Below, piece by piece: positions 58,991 to 64,000 of a stretch of 64,000 nt of DNA (positions are counted from its first letter, which is position 1; each line of letters opens with the position of its first letter). The position numbers were made by a program, and so were the translations under genes. The notes under the pieces are model-generated. The model made no database searches and was not told where the DNA came from. It saw nothing but the letters and a program-made list of their open reading frames with translations. The stretch covers positions 3,693,001 through 3,757,000 of the forward strand of contig OY540817.1 of the NCBI GenBank assembly GCA_961205875.1, read 5' to 3'. Source of the stretch: Sialis fuliginosa (Eukaryota > Arthropoda > Insecta > Megaloptera > Sialidae).

Positions 58991-59821
58991 TATAGAAAGT
59001 TATAAAATGTATATTGTACACATATTTCTATATTAGTATTAACTAGGTAATAAATATTACGAGATGTCGATTTCAACAAATGAAATTAATAAACACAATC
59101 ATGAAGCTAATAATGTGTAATTCGTTTAGCCCAGCCCCAATCAATCCCGACACACTAGGGCGCGGCGGTTATCGCCTAGATTACAGTTTCCGCGGCGCTC
59201 CAGCCGTAAACACATCGTTTATTGCACGCACAAATACCAAAACAGATGCCCTATAATTTCTAATCACCATGGGCGCCGGCAGGATTTCTTTCAGGGGAGT
59301 GCATCTAGGTATATAAAATACAATTTATTTAAAATTCATATCACGCGGGTATTTTAATATGCATCTGTGGAACACATCTTCGCCTGCATGTGAGGATAAT
59401 CACGTCTCTAGCGGTTGAAAATAAAAATAAAATGATTTTTTCGAACACTATGTTTTTTTGAAAGCTAATATTTGGTCAGGTTGAAAATTACATAGAATGC
59501 GACTTCCAAAAAAGTCAGCCAAATTTATGCAAAGGCCGATTTTGTATGCTTACCTGGTTATAGACTTTGTGAAAAATAAAAAGTTTTGTGCCAGGCATTT
59601 CTAACAGGCATTGACATGGCACAAATGTATTTTTCAATAGAAAAATATATAAACTTTCATTTGGTCATAGTTTGAAACTGTTACTCGATTGGTATAGTAA
59701 TGAGTCAAAAAAAATTTTTTTTTAAGTTTTGTGCCAAAATATTACAACATGATTTAATAAGGTGCAAATGTTTTCACAAGTTCCGGCCAGGCACAAAATG
59801 ATTTTTCTCATGGTCGCTATG

Positions 59822-60955
59822 TAGTATAGGAGCCAGCTGCAAAATCGGTGTAGATTTAACAACCGTCTGCCGTTGTGGTTTTTTTGAAGTACTCACTCAG
59901 ACAAAGCTCGGACGATGAGTCCGGGCCACCAGCTTGTAGGGATTTAATAGGGCCCACGAAAAATATGCACAAAAAAATCACGTCACAACCGTTTGAATGA
60001 GACGGTTGCTTATAGTAGACCCCAATTAAAGATGTTTTGGATATACAGCAGAAATTTTTGCGTAGGGGTTTAATTACAGGAGCCCCTCAAAATTTCGACC
60101 CAAAAAAATCAGATAACAAACGGACCAGACCTGGTGTAAATTTAATGGCAGAATTTTTTATGTAGGGACTTCGGTGCTATAAGGCCTACAAATGACCAGA
60201 ATTGGGTCCAAATCTTAAAAATACTGTAAAATCTAAAATACCGAATGAAAATATTTGCCACGCGGAGTATACCTCTGTTATGAACTATAAAATAGATATA
60301 TACCCATGGTAGAAGTTTTTATTTATGCTATTCCCCACCAGCCCTGAAGAAGATATTTTAATTTTAATTTTTTAGTTTTTTAATTTTCTTATTTTATGAT
60401 TAATGTAATGTTTGGGGGGGCTGTGAAGAATGACTTGGATAAAAACTTCTGCCATGGGTATATATGAATCTATTTTATAGTTCATAACAAAGGTAAACTC
60501 CACGCGGCATAGACATTTTCATTCGGTATTATAGATTTTACAGCATTTTTAAGATTAGGGTCCAATTCTGGCCATTTGTAGGCCTTTATTTTATTTTTTA
60601 GTTTTTATGTAAGTATATATCCAAATAAACATATTGCACCAGGTCTGGTCCGGTTGTTATCTGATTTTTTGGGCCGAAATTTTGAGGGGCCTCTGTAATT
60701 AAACCCCTACGCAAAAATTTCTGCCGTATATCCAAAACATCTTTAATTGGGGTCTACTATAAGCAACCGTCTCATTCAAACGGTTGTTACGTGATTTTTT
60801 GTGCGTATTTTTCGTGGGCCCTATCTATTAAATCCCTACAAGCTGGTGGACCGGACTCATCGTCCGAGCTTTGTCTGAGTGAGTACTTCAAAAAAACTAC
60901 AACGACAGACGGATGTTAAATCTACACCGATTTTGCAGCTGGTTCCTATACTAAT
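59822..60955. repeat. Foldback inside the hAT element
   Basis: The arms share GCAAAATCGGTGTAGATTTAA, AAGCTCGGACGATGAGTCCG and CGTAGGGGTTTAATTACAG in inverse over about 500 bp each. The centre near 60330-60430 is AT-rich. Confidence 0.8.
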
Positions 60956-61060
60956 GGGTACTAACATTTAAAAAACATTTTACCCTGTTACTCGCTAGGC
61001 TAGTTTTTTTGCAGCGAGCTCTTGGTCTAATACATACGTGTGTGTCATTTTTTTTAAATA

Positions 61061-61157
61061 ATGAACGACATAAGACGATTTTTATGCAAAAAGCGCAAGA
61101 CTGATAATAACAATCATCAGTCTGATGATGATACACCTATTAGGACATCCAGTCCAG
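61061..61157 (+). pseudogene. hAT transposase first exon fragment
   Basis: ATG at 61061 opens MNDIRRFLCKKRKTDNNNHQ, then an acidic/Ser stretch SDDDTPIRTSSPG, ending at AG|GTATGT. This short basic start followed by a Ser/Asp-rich linker is the usual opening of ZMYM-type hAT transposases. Position near the right end of a hAT element fits. No downstream exon was found before the element ends, so it is a relic. Confidence 0.55.
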
Positions 61158-61479
61158 GTATGTTATTTTTTTTAATATTCTTCGGTCCGTATTATGCGTG
61201 AAGATATCTTATTCGCATCATATTTTTTGATAAAACGTAATTTTCATCAAGTATTATAAGGTCAAAATGGTACATTTAATCATATATTAAACATATATAG
61301 TATGTTTAATATATGATTTAATGTTTGAACAACGACCAAGGCGACTTAAACTGTTATTCAAAGAGTGAATTTTAAAATAAAAATTGTATTTCTTAATTTT
61401 TTCAGGTTTTTTTATTTTTTGACAGGGGAGGTGCAAGTGCACCTCCTTGCTCCCTCCTCCCGGCGCCCATGCTAATCAC

Positions 61480-62427
61480 TGATATTATTGTTATTTGTCG
61501 GTATATTTGTTTTTAAATTTAGAATACCGGAAATTAGGTGTGAGGTATAATAAATAATAATAAATATACAGGACAATTTACAACGAGTGTAAAAAATTAA
61601 TAGTAGATCGATGATATGCAAGTCTTGAGGCTTCTGTGGTGATCTGCACTCTTATGCCATGTTTAGATCAAAGAAAACAAAACAGCAACACGGTGTTTGA
61701 AAACACATCGTATTTAAAAATGTATAGGGTTTATTGCACTTTTGTCAAAAAGACACGATGTTGCTGTTTTGTTTTTCGGTCTAAACAAGGCATTAGAAGA
61801 GCCCTGAAGATGCCCTCTGCAATGTGTGATGAAACGTTGGCCTATAACACGACCAAATCGACGCGACTTACACCCAGAAACCAAAATCCATATCACAGTA
61901 AATCGAAGATGTTATTTCAAGCAAAACATGTGCCCTGAAATTCTTCGTGAGGCAGCTACAGCCTTCCCATAGTTTTTATTTAATAGCAGGAGAATCCATT
62001 ATGACAAAGTCATAATGGATTTAATATTAATTATAATGGATTTAATATTAATAAGTGTTCAATTTTCAGTATCGACCAATAATTACAATGGTTAGCAGTC
62101 ATTTTGCTGCAGGGTAACTATTTCATTGAAAATAACAACTATTTTTCCAATCTCTACTTATTAATATTAAACCGATTATTAAATAAATGTACCTATGGGT
62201 TCTTCAGATATTAAATAAAAACTAATCATTTTTTAGGAGCTGTAACTCCCTCAAAAAGAATTTCCGGACGCATGTCAGTATGACGTTTTTTGCTTGTATA
62301 ATATCCTTAATCCATTGTCAAAGATTTTTAAATTCGTTGTAAATCATCCTGTATACGGATTAATAAATTACTTTTTCGGTGTATTGTGGACATTTTCGAC
62401 TAATTGTAAATTGATTTAGATTATTAA
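61480..62427. other. Repeat relics, no gene
   Basis: Positions 61655-61800 contain a palindrome built on AAAACAGCAACA and TGTTGCTGTTTTG. It is followed by CTGAAGATG..GAAACGTTGG, a string common at retroelement ends. The 100-residue frame across it is not considered a gene. Confidence 0.45.
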
Positions 62428-62614
62428 GGTTTGGCACTTTACAGAAACAGCTCTGTCACCGCTTCGACCTTGCAAATCTATTATATGTGATTTAATACAA
62501 GTGGCATGTTAGCTGCATCGAAACGGCGCTGCGTTTTGACGCAGTTAACATGTAATAGATTTGCAAGGTCGAAGCGGTGACGGAGACCGTTTCTGTAAAG
62601 TGCCAAGGCTTTAA
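62428..62614. mobile_element. Palindromic MITE, copy 2
   Basis: It matches 15199-15391: TTTGGCACTTTACAGAAAC at the left and GTTTCTGTAAAGTGCCAAGG at the right, with GACCTTGCAAATCTATTA subterminally in inverse. Confidence 0.8.
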
Positions 62615-62923
62615 GCTTGACAATGAAAGAGTTCGGATGGATTGATGAAAGAAAATAAAGATATTTTCCATTTATTTAGGATTATACCAAAGTAAAATAT
62701 TTTTATTTCTGTCAGCTTCAATGGAAATTTTCATTAATAATTATAAAACAGTTATCTCTTTGTTATGATGTTTGAAACAAAAAAATATTTCTATAAAAAG
62801 ATTAGAGGAAATATTCCATAACCCAGTTTAAGAAAACAATAAATAAATAATATAACAAATATATCTTTAATAAACGGATATACATAAATACAATTATAAA
62901 TCTATTTTTATAACAAATATAAA

Positions 62924-63743
62924 CAGTGGCGCGTTATCCCATGGACAAAAAGGGTAATTGTCTGAGGCTCCCACCAACAACTGTAAGAATACTTGCAACA
63001 AATATTTGACGCCATACATTTTGTTTATTCATCCCTGTAATCTGTCGTGGAACTTTTAGTTTTTTCGTTGTAATTGCGATTTTTTTAAAATTTATGTTTT
63101 GTTAAGAATTATGTGCATAGGCGCATGCCGTTTTTTTTGTCCATGGGGGTAAGATTTTCGTAACTAGTGTTGAAGATCTGGATGCGGGCCATGAATATTT
63201 TGGGTCACAATTCTAACCCGAAGTGAACATAAGCGATTTTCAAATCTTGGATTGTGATCGTGCATTATTGGATATTTGAATATATCAATTAAAGCGATAA
63301 GTTAAATAAATGTGATTTAAATACAAAATTTCGTGAAAAATCGAAAAAATATCGATTTTTATCAATTTCTTTTATCGAATTTTAAAGTATAATACATGTT
63401 ACTATATAGATTTTGACGCGCTGATTTCAAATCCTTCAACTAAAATCATATCCGACCACCCGTTCAAAAGTTACGACCATTTTTCTGAAAAATTTCGAGA
63501 ACGGTTTCAGATACAGACGAAATCAAAAACACAAAATTTTTTAGTCAGATTTCATAGTTTAAATTCTACTTTTCATAGAAATATCAATATAAATACATTT
63601 TAAAATGTACAGTTTTAGCTGAAAAATTCATTAACTCGGTGACAAAAACCGTAGAATAAATAGATCTCCCAAAAAAAATTCTCCGAAACAATAAATATCT
63701 TAATTCAACACTGTATATGTGGCCCCAAAATAACGCGCCACTG
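62924..63743. mobile_element. hAT element (CAGTGGCGCGTTA) with perfect 8-bp TSD
   Basis: The ends CAGTGGCGCGTTAT and ATAACGCGCCACTG are flanked by AATATAAA (62916-62923 and 63744-63751). GACAAAA.GGGTAA and GTCCATGGGGGTAAG occur internally. The 820 bp carry no transposase. Confidence 0.92.
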
Positions 63744-64000
63744 AATATAAATAGAAACTTAATACTTATATCTTTTCTTATAAAATATAGTAAATTCACC
63801 TAGGTTTCAAGTATAACATATTGGAAAATCTTAAACTGTCTATAAACATGCAAATGTAGCAATTAAAATGCGTTGTGTCAGACGACGACAACAAACATTA
63901 TAATAGAATTTTGGGCAACAAGTAAAAACATATGGATCTGGAAAATAATAGAGCGATAAAAAACACCGACCTTCAAATACAAATAACGCGATTCAACAGT

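Larger units (their letters stand above)
59268..61471 (+). mobile_element. hAT element with perfect TSD and a transposase start exon
   Basis: The ends CATGGGCGCCGGCAGGA and CCTCCCGGCGCCCATG are flanked by CTAATCAC (59260-59267 and 61472-61479). The 2,204-bp body is mostly a foldback (59822-60955) but retains an N-terminal transposase exon at 61061-61157. Most of the transposase is missing, so the element is non-autonomous. Confidence 0.93.

Noticed and set aside
59905-59930. GGACGATGAGTCC as a hammerhead ribozyme core
   Set aside because: It lacks CTGA before TGA and has no GAAA partner after a stem; the string is simply a short palindrome inside the foldback arm.
61636-61938. 100-residue frame as a gene
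   Set aside because: It crosses a palindrome and a retroelement-end-like string; no conserved domain and poor start context.
1-64000. tRNA, rRNA, CRISPR or bacterial operons
   Set aside because: No cloverleaf, rRNA core or regularly spaced repeats were seen; spliced genes and TE content show a eukaryotic chromosome.

Overview
The window is an AT-rich, repeat-dense animal nuclear genome, most likely an insect with a large genome. The reasons are spliced genes with GT/AG introns, two conserved metazoan genes of insect type, and a very dense load of DNA transposons. The exact order was not resolved.

Two host genes are visible, both on the minus strand. At the left edge (497-4486) is the 5' part of a ninein/Bsg25D-type centrosomal protein: EF-hand-like N-terminus, PKFVYGAKKYGRR motif, then coiled coil. 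It runs off the window. From 30565 down to 7328 is a myotubularin-related lipid phosphatase of the MTMR6/7/8 group: GRAM-PH, active CSDGWDR site and a C-terminal FYVE-related zinc finger. It has ten recognisable exons. The short first coding exon (about 8-11 residues) was not found and must lie upstream. The other 33 kb to the right has no host gene that I can recognise.

The most interesting locus lies in the 13.5-kb MTMR intron: a complete, apparently intact Transib transposon (23905-26716). Transib is the superfamily related to vertebrate RAG1. The element has an uninterrupted 715-residue spliced transposase, 37-bp terminal inverted repeats and a perfect 5-bp CGTCG target duplication. Both ends begin with the exact V(D)J recombination-signal heptamer CACAGTG, followed by a 23-bp spacer and an ACAAAA nonamer-like block.

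The rest is layered transposon debris. At least ten hAT elements keep perfect 8-bp target duplications (15538, 16204, 19602, 27197, 34862, 41492, 43461, 55564, 59268, 62924). There are pogo/Tigger-like TA-flanked elements (9992, 11359, 27903), TTA-flanked MITEs (26764, 30659), and a large set of foldback elements, many with TACAGGGTG-type ends. One of these, 46162-47727, is a nearly perfect palindrome with two 650-bp arms. Several elements are inserted inside one another, so relative ages can be read. Exon boundaries were joined by reading frame and splice consensus only; no alignment or search was run.
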